A stretch of 64,000 bases of DNA from Massilia putida (GTDB taxonomy: Bacteria; Pseudomonadota; Gammaproteobacteria; Burkholderiales; Burkholderiaceae_D). The stretch covers positions 372,001 through 436,000 of the forward strand of contig NZ_CP019037.1 in assembly GCF_001941825.1 (NCBI RefSeq). The letters run 5' to 3'. The translations under genes and the position numbers were made by a program. This document shows, in pieces, positions 8,116 through 18,509 of this stretch (the stretch's first letter is position 1; the number at the start of each line of letters is the position of its first letter). The notes beneath the pieces are model-generated. The model did not search any database and had not been told where the DNA came from. It saw only the letters and a list, made by a program, of their open reading frames with translations.

Positions 8116-8593
8116 ACAGGGTTCGGCATCTTTAGCGAAATCGCGTACGCTCCACCGCCTCAGGTTCCCGGCGTGATGGAGGTGTCAGGAATTTTGTGTG
8201 CCGAGGTCGGTTTAAAGACGAATGAGCGGTGGATCAAAGATCAAAGATGAAAGACTAAAAGGGATGTGCTGGAACGAGAGCAACAAGGTGTAAACTGGTC
8301 GGGACTGGGCAGCCATTAAGGACCGGCTTCGCCGCACTGTCCACCTGGCGCTGGAGGTAGTCCAAGCGGACGTACACGACTATAGTCCTGGCACAAAAAT
8401 AGCGGCCGTGTTCGCAGAAGAACTGACGCTACGGCCCACGCACTTCTGCCCGAAGTCCTTTGGTCGCTAAAAGCAGCGAATCTTCCGGCCCGTCACCCAG
8501 CGCGGAAAGGCTGGAGGCCGCACATCATCATCGCGCAACCCTGACCGGAATCATATTTGTCCTAAAGACCGGAATATCAAAAGGGCCATGCGC
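8116..8593. other. 478-bp gap, no gene seen
   Basis: No convincing frame, RNA gene or repeat is visible. The sequence is a mixed-composition junction between the SOS-linked gene and the chemoreceptor gene and may hold decayed mobile DNA. Confidence 0.4.
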
Positions 8594-10153
8594 TCATGCT
8601 TGCGTCAGTTCGTAGACGACTTCAGCCCGCGCGACGCGGTCGGCATGCCCTTCGGGAACGGCCCCGTCCGGGCCCGGTTCGAGCTTGAAGCGGGCCACCA
8701 TGTGAGACAGCTTGCGGGCCTGCTCGCGCATAGCTTCCGCAGTCGCGCTGGCCTGCTGGACCATGGCCGCGTTTTGGCGAGTCGCCCCGTCCATGGAGAG
8801 GATCGCTTCGCCGATTTGCTCGATGCCGCGCGTTTGCTCGGCGCTGGCCGCCGAGATATCGCCGACCATGCCGGTCACGCGCCGTACGCCGTCCACCACC
8901 TCGCCGATCGTCGCGCCGGCTTCGCCGACCAGGCGCTGGCCGTCGTCCACCTTGGCGGCCGATTCGCCGATCAATGCCTTGATTTCCCTCGCCGCTAGCG
9001 CCGAGCGCTGCGCGAGGTTGCGCACCTCGGCGGCCACCACGGCGAACCCCCTGCCCTGCTCGCCGGCGCGCGCCGCTTCCACGGAGGCGTTCAGGGCCAG
9101 CAAGTTGGTCTGGAACGAGATGCCGTCGATGACGGCAATGATGTCGACGATCCTGGTCGACGCGGCGCCGATCTCGCCCATCGTCGTTACCACCTCGTGC
9201 ACCGCCGTACCGCCGCGTGCAGCCACGTCGGCGGCGTGACTGACAAGCGTGTCGGCCCGCCCCGCATTCTCGGCGTTCTGCTGCACGGCTGCCGTCAACG
9301 CTTCCATGGAGGCCGCGGTCCGCGACAGCGAGCCCACCTGTGCCTCGTTTCGGGCCGCGAGCGCAGCACTGCCCTGGGCGATTTCCTCGGCCAGGGGCAG
9401 CAGCACCTCGGTCGTATGCCTGACATCGGCGACGAGTTTTCCGATGCCCTCCTGCATGTGCTTGAGCGCCGCCGCGATCTGCCCGATCTCGTCCCTCGAT
9501 GCGACGTCGATCGGCTGGGTCAGGTCGCCCGCAGCGACGGCCTTCATCGCCGCGATCATCTTGCGCAGCGGGCTGGAAATCGACGTCACCAGCGACACGC
9601 CGACGGCGCCGGCCGTCAATAGGCTGAATACCATGATGATCGAGGCGCACTGAATCGAGAATGCATAGTCCTCCTGAGCCTTCGCGTACGCGATCTCCAC
9701 TCGCCTGCCTTGCGCGACCTCCAGGCGTTCGGCGCCGCCGATCGCCTGCGCCAGCGTGTCCTGAAAGGCTGCGGCATCCGCACCGCTCTGCAGCGACTTC
9801 GCGTCCAAGGCAAGCTTCGTCCACGCGGCGTGGAACGTTGCGTTCGCGCTCCTGGCGTCGTCGCTCTGCAGCAGTTTGGTATAGGCGGCCCAGGCCTGCG
9901 CCAGGTCCTGCATCCGCCTTGCGATCGCCGGCGCTTCGCCAGCCGAAGAGGCCAGATCGCGTGCGGCCAAGAGGTCCATTTTCATGCGGCCCACCAGCCG
10001 AACCGCCTGGAACCCTTGCTGGTAGAGGGTATCCACGGATCCCTTGGTGACGGTGAAGCTGACCATGCTGCCGACGCCCGCGACGCCGGAAAGGATGGAA
10101 AGGATGGCCAAGCCGCCCAGCAGGCGGGCCTTGATGGAAAGATGGATGTTCAT
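8594..10153 (-). CDS. Methyl-accepting chemotaxis protein
   Basis: A 519-residue chemoreceptor. TM1 is at about 10-33. A four-helix-bundle periplasmic sensor (about 35-185) has no Cache/PAS features. TM2 is at about 188-210, HAMP at about 212-262 ([19 protein letters not shown]) and the cytoplasmic signalling domain runs from about 265 to the end. The hairpin tip includes [20 protein letters not shown] and [19 protein letters not shown]. It lies downstream of the SMP-30 gene on the same strand, 85 bp away, so it may share the LysR-type operator at 11384 and mediate taxis toward the catabolic substrate (inference). Confidence 0.93.
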   Translation of the reverse strand: MNIHLSIKARLLGGLAILSILSGVAGVGSMVSFTVTKGSVDTLYQQGFQAVRLVGRMKMDLLAARDLASSAGEAPAIARRMQDLAQAWAAYTKLLQSDDARSANATFHAAWTKLALDAKSLQSGADAAAFQDTLAQAIGGAERLEVAQGRRVEIAYAKAQEDYAFSIQCASIIMVFSLLTAGAVGVSLVTSISSPLRKMIAAMKAVAAGDLTQPIDVASRDEIGQIAAALKHMQEGIGKLVADVRHTTEVLLPLAEEIAQGSAALAARNEAQVGSLSRTAASMEALTAAVQQNAENAGRADTLVSHAADVAARGGTAVHEVVTTMGEIGAASTRIVDIIAVIDGISFQTNLLALNASVEAARAGEQGRGFAVVAAEVRNLAQRSALAAREIKALIGESAAKVDDGQRLVGEAGATIGEVVDGVRRVTGMVGDISAASAEQTRGIEQIGEAILSMDGATRQNAAMVQQASATAEAMREQARKLSHMVARFKLEPGPDGAVPEGHADRVARAEVVYELTQA

Positions 10154-10238
10154 GAGTCTCCGTTGTGGTCGATGCGACGGCGCCGTCTTCGTGCGGCGTA
10201 TCCGCCGGACGGGCCCACGCGCACGCGGGCCCGGCGGC

Positions 10239-11255
10239 TTACCAGTGAATCAGGGCAAGGCCTGGCACCGGAGACCGGAAATACGGGATGGTGTTTCCCA
10301 TCAAGCTGCCGAGGTACACGGTGCGCAGGTCGGGGCCGCCGAACGTCAGGCTCGCCATCCAGGGCGCCAGCGTGCCCTTCGCGGCCTGCATGATTTCCGG
10401 CGTCAGGGTCTTGTCCGCGTAATGGCGGTTGAGGGTGGCCGTGGCCTCGGGGTTCCCGTCGTCCAGCAGGGTCAGCACGTCGCCGTCGGGGGTCAGTGCG
10501 ATCAGCTTGTCGCTCATGATGAGCGTAATCCACAAGTTGCCGGCGGCGTCGAAGGCGAAGCCGTCAGGGAATCCATCCAGTTGCGACGGACCGTAGATTT
10601 CGCGGCCGTACAGCGAACCATCGTCTGCAACGCGCAGGCGCGAGATGCGGCGGGCGTTGCTCTCGACGACATACAGCCACTCCTCCTTCGCGTCGAAGCG
10701 GATCTCGTTGGTGCCGCCGAAGCCCTCGGCGACAATGCGGATCCCCTTGTCGTCCATCAGCGCGATATAGCCGTCCAGCACGCCCGCGTTGATCGAATCC
10801 GTCCAGGGCACCATGCGGGTCGTGACGGTGAGCCATACGCGTCCTTTCGAGTCGCGCGCGACAAAGTTGGCCTTGCCAATCGGGCGGCCGTCGATTTCCG
10901 AATACAGCGTGCGCAGCGTCCCTTCGCGCGTCAGCAACTCGACGCTGTCGGTGCCCCAGTTGGCGATGACGATGTCGCCGTTTTCCAACAGCGCCAGCCC
11001 GTTCGGCAGCGAGCCTTTGGCCATGACATACCGGTCTTCGAAGCCTTGTTGCGTGTCGGCGTCGCCCGACCGTGTCGGCACGATCAGCCGCTGCGTGCCG
11101 TCGGCATCGATACGCATCACGCCGCCGCGCGCGTCCGCGACCAGCAGGCTGCCGTCACGCTGGGCAAGGATGCATTCCGGACGCTGAAGATCCTGGCCAA
11201 CCGTACGGATCCGTGCCCGGTCGACCTGCCAGCCCTTGAGTGGATTTGTCGTCAT
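10239..11255 (-). CDS. SMP-30/gluconolactonase-like beta-propeller protein
   Basis: A 338-residue six-bladed propeller of the SMP-30/strictosidine synthase-like family. Likely metal ligands are Glu in [10 protein letters not shown], Asn in [10 protein letters not shown] and Asp in [10 protein letters not shown]. The start giving MTTNPLKGW is chosen because upstream residues are not family-like. No signal peptide is seen, so it should be cytoplasmic. Such enzymes hydrolyse lactones; here a lactone in the aromatic pathway is plausible but unproven. It is divergent from the LysR gene, with the 40-bp motif between them 129 bp from its start. Confidence 0.82.
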   Translation of the reverse strand: MTTNPLKGWQVDRARIRTVGQDLQRPECILAQRDGSLLVADARGGVMRIDADGTQRLIVPTRSGDADTQQGFEDRYVMAKGSLPNGLALLENGDIVIANWGTDSVELLTREGTLRTLYSEIDGRPIGKANFVARDSKGRVWLTVTTRMVPWTDSINAGVLDGYIALMDDKGIRIVAEGFGGTNEIRFDAKEEWLYVVESNARRISRLRVADDGSLYGREIYGPSQLDGFPDGFAFDAAGNLWITLIMSDKLIALTPDGDVLTLLDDGNPEATATLNRHYADKTLTPEIMQAAKGTLAPWMASLTFGGPDLRTVYLGSLMGNTIPYFRSPVPGLALIHW

Positions 11256-11383
11256 TATTGCTTCTTTGTCAAATAGTTGAGTGAGTAGTCCGCACGTTCT
11301 GCCGACTTGCGACAGGGTGCGCATGCGGTCCGGATAAAACACTTTGCTCGTCGAACGATCATAAGCAAGAAAAAAACCTATGG

Positions 11384-11423
11384 AAAACCGTTTATATCGT
11401 TTTAAACTATCAAAAAAATCGGT
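11384..11423. promoter_or_regulatory. LysR-type 40-bp operator motif, copy A
   Basis: It begins AAAACCGTTTATATCGTTTT and ends with a CTATCAA block, an A-tract and ATCGGT. Two other 40-bp copies occur at 20508-20547 and 28802-28841 in the same orientation. This copy lies between the divergent LysR and SMP-30 genes, 18 bp before the LysR start, as expected for an autoregulated LysR site. Confidence 0.75.
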
Positions 11424-11440
11424 AAAACAATGGAGACCTC

Positions 11441-12352
11441 ATGCGATTCAAACGACTCGATCTCAACCTGGTCGTGGCCCTGGACGCCCTGCTCGCGGAG
11501 CGCAGCGTCACCAGGGCGGGCCAGCGGCTGAACATCAGCCAGACCACCCTCAGCGACGCGCTCGGGCGGCTGCGCGACTATTTCAACGACGAGCTGCTGA
11601 TCCAGGTCGGCCGGAAGATGGTTCCGACACCGCTCGGCGAAAGCCTTGTCGGCCCCGCCCGCAACATGCTGCTGCAGGCGGAGGCGATGGTGAATACGAA
11701 GCCGAGTTTCGATCCCGGCGCGGCCGTCCGCTCGTTCACGCTGATGATGAGCGACTACATCAGCACCGTCCTGATCTCGAAGGTCGCCCCGGCGCTGAGC
11801 CGAATCGCGCCGCACGTTACGCTCGATGTATTGCCGCATTCGTCCGTACCGTGGGAGTCGCTCGCGCGCGGCGAGACCGACTTCCTGATCATGCCGCAGG
11901 CCTACCTGTCGTCCGACCACCCCAGCGAACCCTTGTTCGATGACAGCTTCGTCTGCATCGTCGCCACGGACAACGAACTGGTCGGCGACACGATCGACCT
12001 GGAGCAGTTCATGCGCATGGGCCATGTGCTCACGCGCTTCGGCAACAACCGCACGCCTTCCATCGACGAATGGTTCTTCAAGCGCTTCGGCAACGAGCGC
12101 CGGATCGAGATGATCACGATGGGCTTTTATGCCGTGCCCCAGGCCATCGTCGGCACCAACCGGATCGCGACCATCCAGCGCACGCTGGCGGACTATTACG
12201 CGACGATGCTGCCGATCCGCGTGGTCGACCACCTCTTCGAGCTGCCCACCATTTCCACAGGCCTGCAGTGGAACCGCTTTGCGGACAGCGATCCGGGCAT
12301 GGCGTGGATGCGTTCGGTGCTGCGCGAGCACAGCGCGACGATCCACGGTTGA
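11441..12352 (+). CDS. LysR family transcriptional regulator
   Basis: A 303-residue LysR regulator of the NodD/LinR-like branch, beginning with the characteristic MRFKRLDLNLVVALDALL. The winged HTH spans about residues 6-65, including SVTRAGQRLNISQTTLSDAL. The effector domain spans about 90-300. GGAG lies 6 nt before the ATG. It is divergent from the SMP-30/MCP unit and convergent with the MFS gene, with 2 bp between the stops. The 40-bp motif in its promoter recurs before the DUF1302-led unit and the 28737 monooxygenase unit, so I infer it is the master regulator of module 2. Confidence 0.9.
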   Translation: MRFKRLDLNLVVALDALLAERSVTRAGQRLNISQTTLSDALGRLRDYFNDELLIQVGRKMVPTPLGESLVGPARNMLLQAEAMVNTKPSFDPGAAVRSFTLMMSDYISTVLISKVAPALSRIAPHVTLDVLPHSSVPWESLARGETDFLIMPQAYLSSDHPSEPLFDDSFVCIVATDNELVGDTIDLEQFMRMGHVLTRFGNNRTPSIDEWFFKRFGNERRIEMITMGFYAVPQAIVGTNRIATIQRTLADYYATMLPIRVVDHLFELPTISTGLQWNRFADSDPGMAWMRSVLREHSATIHG

Positions 12353-12354
12353 CT

Positions 12355-13533
12355 TCAGTCCGCGGCGGGCGCCGCAGTCAACGGCGCCTGGCCTGCCCGG
12401 CTGCGCTTCATGCCGCGGCCCAGCAGGGCGAAACACGTCACGCCGATGGCGCCGAACCCGGCGACCGCCATGCCGAGGCCCGCGAAGCCGAAGCGCTGGG
12501 CGACGATGCCCGCGATCGCCGGGGCCAGCGCGGAACCGATCATCAGCATCGCGGGGGTCAACGCATTGGTGCGCCCGCTGGGATCCAGGCGCGCCGTCAG
12601 CCCGAACACGAAGGGATGGGCGAAGATGATCACGAACGCGTAGAAGCTCGCCGCCATGGCGTAGGGGGCGAAACTCGACGAACTGGAAATCGTGAACGCC
12701 AGTCCAACCTGTACCAACGTCGCGCCGATCGCCACGCCGACCTGCGGCAGGCGCTTCTGCAGGAAGCCGGAAAGCGGCGCAGGAAACAGGTTCACGATGC
12801 CGATTGCCGCCAGCAGGCTGTTTACATGGTCGAGCCCGAATCCACGCGCCATCCCGATGCGCTCGAGGAAGCTGAAAATGATCGACTGGTTCAGCGCCAG
12901 GCAGGCGACGCCCGTCACCAGCAGCCACACGGCCCGCGGAACGCGCACGGGCTCGGACGGCCGCGTGGCGCCGGCGCCGCTGGCCTGGTCGGCGGGAAAG
13001 CCAAGCGATGCCAGCGCCGCGCTCGCCATCAGCCCCGCCATCACGACGAACAGGCTGGGACTGCCGGCGGTGGCCATCAGTCGGGGCACGAGCGCATAGA
13101 ACACGACCGCAAATACGCCGAGCGCGGTGCCGGCCAGCGCGAACAGGCGGTGGGGATTGCCCGACCGTCCCATGGCACCGTGGGCCATCGACAGGCCGCA
13201 GCCGGTCCCGATCCCGGCGACGATGTGCAGGGCAACCAGTGCCGGCCATGCGGTCGCCCGTGACGCCATCAGCAGCCCCGCCGCCGACACCGCGAAGCCG
13301 CCGGCCGCGCAGAGGCGACGCGGAACGCGGTCGAAGCGTGGCGCGGACCAGACGCTGGCGCCGACCGCGCCAAGCAGGAACAGGGTGACGGTCAGGCCCG
13401 CGTGCTCGAAATCGAGTCCGTAATGCTGGACCAGGGTGCCGACCCAGAGCGGCAAGGCCACGAGGTCGATCAGGCCGGCCACATGGGCCAGCATCAGGGC
13501 GAATGTGCCACGAGTGGCTTGGTTGCTGCTCAT
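12355..13533 (-). CDS. MFS transporter
   Basis: A 392-residue, 12-TM major facilitator permease. The first helix is at about residues 10-30 and the motif-A-like loop reads SAPRFDRVPRRLCAAG. The start MSSNQATRG is supported by GGAG 7 nt upstream. It is the most downstream gene of the exporter block led by DUF1302, 25 bp after the MMPL gene. Its own ligand cannot be deduced. Uptake or efflux of a pathway compound is the simplest role. Confidence 0.85.
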   Translation of the reverse strand: MSSNQATRGTFALMLAHVAGLIDLVALPLWVGTLVQHYGLDFEHAGLTVTLFLLGAVGASVWSAPRFDRVPRRLCAAGGFAVSAAGLLMASRATAWPALVALHIVAGIGTGCGLSMAHGAMGRSGNPHRLFALAGTALGVFAVVFYALVPRLMATAGSPSLFVVMAGLMASAALASLGFPADQASGAGATRPSEPVRVPRAVWLLVTGVACLALNQSIIFSFLERIGMARGFGLDHVNSLLAAIGIVNLFPAPLSGFLQKRLPQVGVAIGATLVQVGLAFTISSSSSFAPYAMAASFYAFVIIFAHPFVFGLTARLDPSGRTNALTPAMLMIGSALAPAIAGIVAQRFGFAGLGMAVAGFGAIGVTCFALLGRGMKRSRAGQAPLTAAPAAD

Positions 13534-13558
13534 AGATTTCTCCAGTGGGTACTGCACA

Positions 13559-16009
13559 TCAATCCGGCATCGGCGTGCCGGCCGCGACCGGCGCACCGTC
13601 GGCCGTGCACGCCGGCGGCGCGTGCCGCGCGGCCATGCGCGGGCGCAGCAGGAAGTGTCCCAGCGCGGGCAGCAGGATCAGCGCGCCGAGCATGTTCAGC
13701 AGGAACATGAAGGCTAGCAGAATGCCCATGTCGGCCTGGAACTTGATGGGCGAGAAAGCCCATGTCGCAACACCGACGGCAAGCGTGACGCCGGTGAGCA
13801 TGACGACCTTGCCCGTGAACAGCAGGGCCCGGTAATAGGCTTCCGACAGGCTCATTCCGTCACGCATGCGCGCCAGCATGACGCTCAGGATGTAGAGCGC
13901 GTAGTCGATGCCGATGCCGACACCGAGCGCGATCACGGGCAGCGTGGCGACCTTGACACCGATGCCCAGGCACACCATCAATGCCTCGGCCAGCACCGAC
14001 GTCAGCATCAGCGGCAGGATCGCCACCACGACGGCGCGCCAGGAGCGGAAGGTGACGAAGCACAGGACGACGACGGCGCCATACACCAGGAACAGCATTT
14101 CGTACCACGAGCGCTTGACGACGATGTTCGTGGCGGCCTCGATACCCGCGCTGCCCGCGGCTTGCAGGAACTGGACGTCCGGGCTGTTGTTGGCCGCGGC
14201 GAAGCCCTCGACGTGCGCGACGACGCGCGCCAGGGTGTCGGCCCGGTGATCCTTCAGGTACACGTACAGGGTCAGGAGGCCGCAGGATTCGTTGTACAGG
14301 CCGCGCGGCGCGCCCGCCGTCACCGTATTGAGCATGTCCTGGTTCTTCACGAGCTCATACCACTTCGGGCTGGCCTCGTTCAGGCCACTCAGCATGCGCC
14401 GGTTCAACAACGCCAGCGTGTTGACCGACTCCACGCCGTCGAGCTGGCGCAATTCCCACTCGAGGGCGTCGACGCGCTTCAGCACGTCGTAGCTCGAGCA
14501 GCCGCCGTTGTCGGGCGTCTTGACCAGGACGGCGTAGACGTCGCTGCTGGCGCCGTAGTGCTGGTTCATGTATGCCACGTCGCGGTTGTAGCGCGAATCC
14601 GGACGGAGTTCCGGCGCACCCGGATCGAGGTCGCCGATCTTCAGATGGTGGCTCACCGCCAGGCCGGCAGCGGCGACGACGCAGGCGCACAGCACCGCCA
14701 GCGTCGCGTACGACTTGCGCGTAAACAGGTCGAGGACGCGCCACAGGCGCTCCTTGTCGGCGCCGGACGCCTCGGCTGCCTCGGCGCGCAGGCTGCGCTC
14801 GGCGGCGCGTTGGCTGACGCCGGTGTACGACAGCAGGATCGGCAACAGGATCAGGTTCGTGAAGATCAGCGCGGCAACCCCGATGCTGGCGGCGACCGCC
14901 AGTTCCTTGATGACCCGGATGTCGATCACCAGCAGGACGGCGAAGCCGACGGCGTCGGCCAGCAGTGCGGTCAGGCCGGCGAGGAACAGGCGCCGGAAGG
15001 TAAAGCGCGCCGCCACGAGCTTGTGGGCGCCGCGCCCGATGTCCTGCATGATGCCGTTCATCTTCTGCGCGCCGTGGCTCATCCCGATCGCGAAGATGAG
15101 GAACGGTACCAGCATCGAATAAGGGTCCAGCGCATAGCCCAGCGTGGGCAACAGCCCGAGCTGCCAGACGACGGCGATCAGCGAACTCACGACGACCAGC
15201 ACGGTCGAGCGCACGCAGCGGGTGAACCAGTAGACCATGGCGGCCGCGATCGCGATCGCGATGCCGAAGAACAGCAGCACCTGGCGCAGGCCGTCGATCA
15301 GGTCGCCGACGATCTTGGCGAAGCCCGTCACGTGGATGCGTACGCCCTGCGTCTCGTACCTGGCGCGGATCGTTTCCAGCGCGGCGGACAAGACCCGGTA
15401 GTCGAGCGCCCTGCCATGCGCGTCGACGGCCATCAGCGGCACGTAGATCACGCTGGAGCGGCCGTCGAGCGCCACGGTCTGGCCGATCTCGTTGGAGCGC
15501 GCGACGTTCGCTTCGAGCTTGCGCAGGCCGGGAGCGCTCCCGTCGTAGTCTTCGGGGATCACCGGACCGCCTTCGAGTCCTTCCTCCGTCACGCCGGTCC
15601 AGCGCGTGTTCGGCGTCCACAGGGACTTCATGAACGGCCGGTCGACACCCGGCAGCAGGAACACCTCGTCGTTGATCTTCGCCAGCGTCGCGAGGTAACG
15701 GGCGTCGTAGATAGTGCCCGCGGGGTTCTCGACCACGATGCGCACGGCGTTGCCGAGACCGCTCAACTCCTTCTGGTATTTCAGGTAGTTGGCGATGTAC
15801 GGGTGACCGGTCGGAATGGTTTTTTCGAAGCTCGCGTTCAGGCGCAGCTTGCTGGCCTGGAAACCGAGGATGCCGGTGATCACGGCGCACAGCACGATGA
15901 CGACCAGGCGATGGTTGAACAACAGGCGTTCGAGTAACGAACCGGACTGCGGGTCGAAACGCGCCAGATCGGTCGGCGCGTTGCGGTCGGTAGAGGTTGT
16001 CGGCATCAT
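13559..16009 (-). CDS. RND superfamily (MMPL) transporter
   Basis: An 816-residue RND permease with two MMPL repeats. TM1 is at about 22-40, a large periplasmic loop follows to about 225, then a cluster of five TMs; the second half repeats this arrangement. Helix motifs such as FLIFAIGMSHGAQKMNG and ALGVGIGIDYALYILSV (GxxxD type) mark the proton-relay region. The ATG overlaps the stop of the YCF48 gene by 4 bp (ATGA). Its operon has YCF48, DUF1329 and DUF1302 genes upstream, a set often seen together in Burkholderiales and Pseudomonas catabolic loci. Transport of a hydrophobic substrate across the envelope is inferred. Confidence 0.9.
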   Translation of the reverse strand: MMPTTSTDRNAPTDLARFDPQSGSLLERLLFNHRLVVIVLCAVITGILGFQASKLRLNASFEKTIPTGHPYIANYLKYQKELSGLGNAVRIVVENPAGTIYDARYLATLAKINDEVFLLPGVDRPFMKSLWTPNTRWTGVTEEGLEGGPVIPEDYDGSAPGLRKLEANVARSNEIGQTVALDGRSSVIYVPLMAVDAHGRALDYRVLSAALETIRARYETQGVRIHVTGFAKIVGDLIDGLRQVLLFFGIAIAIAAAMVYWFTRCVRSTVLVVVSSLIAVVWQLGLLPTLGYALDPYSMLVPFLIFAIGMSHGAQKMNGIMQDIGRGAHKLVAARFTFRRLFLAGLTALLADAVGFAVLLVIDIRVIKELAVAASIGVAALIFTNLILLPILLSYTGVSQRAAERSLRAEAAEASGADKERLWRVLDLFTRKSYATLAVLCACVVAAAGLAVSHHLKIGDLDPGAPELRPDSRYNRDVAYMNQHYGASSDVYAVLVKTPDNGGCSSYDVLKRVDALEWELRQLDGVESVNTLALLNRRMLSGLNEASPKWYELVKNQDMLNTVTAGAPRGLYNESCGLLTLYVYLKDHRADTLARVVAHVEGFAAANNSPDVQFLQAAGSAGIEAATNIVVKRSWYEMLFLVYGAVVVLCFVTFRSWRAVVVAILPLMLTSVLAEALMVCLGIGVKVATLPVIALGVGIGIDYALYILSVMLARMRDGMSLSEAYYRALLFTGKVVMLTGVTLAVGVATWAFSPIKFQADMGILLAFMFLLNMLGALILLPALGHFLLRPRMAARHAPPACTADGAPVAAGTPMPD

Positions 16010-17106
16010 TTTGCGGCCATGGAAACGGTGGGAGCGGCGGATGGCGCGACGGCCGGCAGGCGCAGCACGCCAAAGACACTGGCGGCGATTATGCTGCCGT
16101 CGGCGTCGACCAGCAGGTCGTTCAGCGGCGGCAGGGCCGGAACGTTCAAGGGGACCAGCGCGGTGGCGCCGGGTCCGGCGGCGAGCACCTGGCCCGCCTG
16201 GTTGACCGCCACGATGCCGTCGGCGCCACGGACCCCGATGGCGGTGATCGCCGCCGGCGTGGGCGATTCGAGCTTGTTCCAGCTCGCGCCGCGGTCGCGG
16301 GAGCGATATGCGTTGCCGCGCAGGCCGCCCACCACGACTTCGTCCGCGCCGGGGAGGCACAGGGCGAAGAAGCTCCCCTTGTAGCCCGTGTCGAGGCGTT
16401 CGAAATGCAGCCCGCCGTCCGTGGCGCGCAGCAGCAGTCCCTGCTCGCCCGCGATGTAGACGACGTCGCCCGTCGATCGCACGGCATACAGGTGGTTGCC
16501 CTTCGGGTTGTCGAGCCGGCCCATCAGCGACGTCCACGTCTTGCCGCCGTCGCGGGTACGGAACGCCAGGTTGTAGGCGCCGACGACGATCCCGTTGAGC
16601 GCGTCGCCGAAATGCAGCGCCAGGAAGGGCTTGTCCGGTCCGTCCCGGACCAGGCGCTGGGCGTCGGCCAGGTCGCGCGCCGCACGGGGCGCCCCGGTCT
16701 CGGCCTGGGCGTCGCGCAGCGCGAGTTGCGCCGCCTGCACGCCGTCCAGCTGGCGCGACCAGGTCTCGCCGCCGTCTGCGCTGTGCAGGACCACCCCGTA
16801 GTGTCCGGTGGCCCATCCCTGCCGTGGGGTTGGGAACTGGACCGCCGTCAGCGTGACGCTGGTCGGCACCCTGGCCTGGCGCCAGGACTTGCCGCCGTCG
16901 TCGGACAGCGCGACGACGCCGTGCTCGCCTACCGCCACCAGACGCTTGCCGGCGTGCGCCAGCCCCGCCAGGAAGACCCGGCCGGGCTGCCGCACCATCG
17001 TCGCGGGCCGCGTCAACGGATCCGCGACCGGGACCGCCGCGTGGGCGGCACCGGCCGCCAGCGTGCCGGCCACCGCCAGCATCGAAACAACATACTTGAA
17101 CTTCAT
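16006..17106 (-). CDS. YCF48/BNR-repeat periplasmic propeller protein
   Basis: A 366-residue secreted beta-propeller of the photosystem-II-stability-factor-like (YCF48, BNR) family. The signal peptide is MKFKYVVSMLAVAGTLAAG, ending AHA before AVPVADP. BNR-type Asp boxes recur, for example DGGKSWRQ, DGGETWSRQ, DGGKTWTSL and DRGASWNKL. GGAG precedes the chosen ATG by about 7 nt; an in-frame ATG 21 nt upstream is less suitable for a signal peptide. It is coupled to the MMPL gene by an overlap and probably acts as a periplasmic partner of that transporter. Confidence 0.88.
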   Translation of the reverse strand: MKFKYVVSMLAVAGTLAAGAAHAAVPVADPLTRPATMVRQPGRVFLAGLAHAGKRLVAVGEHGVVALSDDGGKSWRQARVPTSVTLTAVQFPTPRQGWATGHYGVVLHSADGGETWSRQLDGVQAAQLALRDAQAETGAPRAARDLADAQRLVRDGPDKPFLALHFGDALNGIVVGAYNLAFRTRDGGKTWTSLMGRLDNPKGNHLYAVRSTGDVVYIAGEQGLLLRATDGGLHFERLDTGYKGSFFALCLPGADEVVVGGLRGNAYRSRDRGASWNKLESPTPAAITAIGVRGADGIVAVNQAGQVLAAGPGATALVPLNVPALPPLNDLLVDADGSIIAASVFGVLRLPAVAPSAAPTVSMAAK

Positions 17107-17140
17107 GATTCGCTCCGCGATAACCACCGTGCCGACATGC

Positions 17141-18493
17141 TCAGCGCTGACCTTCCCCAGCCATCGCTTCCGGCGTGAACACCGTATTGCCGTAGCGAGG
17201 CATGATCTTGTACTGCTCGGCCTTCTCGTTCAGCACGCCGTTCACGTACCACGCACCCGAAACCAGGTCGTAGAAGCCGAATTCCTGCGGCGGCGCCGTG
17301 GCCGGCAGGTCGGGCATCACGATCGGGTTCGCGAACATGGTCTTCCACAGCTGGCCGTTGGCATCCCAGCGGTCGCCCAGTACCGCCGCCCAGGTATCCT
17401 CGTCCAGGTAGTAGCGGCCCTTGGGCGCCTGGTGGCGCTTGCCCGGCGCCAGGTTGGCCTCGACCACCCACACGCGGTGCAGCTCCCAGCGGACGTAGTC
17501 CGGGTTCAGGTGGTGCTCGCCGATCAGGTCCGCGATCTTCGGCTGCAGCATCTTGTTGCTGTTGTAGGGGATGTAGATCTCCTTCTTGCCGACCAGCTTC
17601 CAGTCGAACCGGTCCAATCGGCCGTTGAAGACGTCCACCTCGTCGAACGACATGATCCCGGCCGTCGCCGGGGTCGGCGTGTCGCAGCAGGCGATCGGCA
17701 GCTTGCGTACGCGGCGCTGGCCGGTCAGGTAGACCCATGCCTGGGTGCGCTCGGGGTTCAGGTTCTCGCGACCGACGATCGCTTCGCCGGCGCGGATCGG
17801 CGGGCCGGCATTGACGAGGCGGATCAGCCAGTATTCGCCGTTGTAGTTGCCCGCGCTGCCGTCCTTGAAGTAGTACGGCATCTGGAAGTCGCCGCGGCCG
17901 TCGACGGTCGTGACCTGCTTGCCGTCGGCGGTCACCTGGATGCCGCGGAAGTCCGCGTGCCAGTCGCTGCCGCGCCAGCGCAGCAGGTGGTTCCACATCG
18001 CTTCGGCGCCGTTCTTCGGGATCGGGAACGGAACGCCGCCATAGACGCCTTCCGGTACCATGCCGTTCAGCTTGCCGCTGGTGGCGTTCTTGAACGTGTT
18101 GTCGTACACCCACTGCGGAGCGGCCGCCGTGCGGTGGGTCGGATACACGTCGAGGCGGAACGTGTCCGGGTGCTTCTTCAGCATGGCCTTGACGCCGTCG
18201 GTCAGCTTGTCCGCGTACTGGGCCGCGTTCTTAGCCGTGATGGTGTACAGCGGCTTTTCGTTCGCGAACGGGTCGCCGCGCTTGCCGCCGTTGGCGAAGC
18301 CGGGAATGGCCTTCGTATAGCCGCCGTCCCAGGCGGGGATGGTGCCGTCCTTGTTGCCGGCACGCTCGCCGCCGAGCGGGGTCAGCGTGGTCTTGAGCTG
18401 CGCCGCCTCATCGGGCATGGCCGCGTGGGCGGCTGCGCCCAGCACCAGCAGGCTGCACAGGGTCGCCAGCGCGGTCTTGTGTGGTCGAATCAT
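17141..18493 (-). CDS. DUF1329 periplasmic/outer-membrane-associated protein
   Basis: A 450-residue DUF1329 protein with a signal peptide (MIRPHKTALATLCSLLVLGA, cleaved after AHA). Family signatures include the N-terminal LTPLGGERAGNKDGTIPAWDGG, split here as LTPLGGERAGNKDG and TIPAWDGG, and the acidic PEDTW-like region DEDTWAAVLGDRWDA. DUF1329 resembles LolA/LolB folds and may carry lipophilic molecules. It is 16 bp from the DUF1302 gene and 34 bp from the YCF48 gene on the same strand, so all should be cotranscribed. Molecular function is unproven. Confidence 0.9.
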   Translation of the reverse strand: MIRPHKTALATLCSLLVLGAAAHAAMPDEAAQLKTTLTPLGGERAGNKDGTIPAWDGGYTKAIPGFANGGKRGDPFANEKPLYTITAKNAAQYADKLTDGVKAMLKKHPDTFRLDVYPTHRTAAAPQWVYDNTFKNATSGKLNGMVPEGVYGGVPFPIPKNGAEAMWNHLLRWRGSDWHADFRGIQVTADGKQVTTVDGRGDFQMPYYFKDGSAGNYNGEYWLIRLVNAGPPIRAGEAIVGRENLNPERTQAWVYLTGQRRVRKLPIACCDTPTPATAGIMSFDEVDVFNGRLDRFDWKLVGKKEIYIPYNSNKMLQPKIADLIGEHHLNPDYVRWELHRVWVVEANLAPGKRHQAPKGRYYLDEDTWAAVLGDRWDANGQLWKTMFANPIVMPDLPATAPPQEFGFYDLVSGAWYVNGVLNEKAEQYKIMPRYGNTVFTPEAMAGEGQR

Positions 18494-18509
18494 AGTTGTC
18501 TCCTCGATG

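Noticed and set aside
14162..15937. 591-codon plus-strand frame
   Set aside because: It is antisense to the MMPL transporter, whose domains and coupling are clear; the product is low-complexity.
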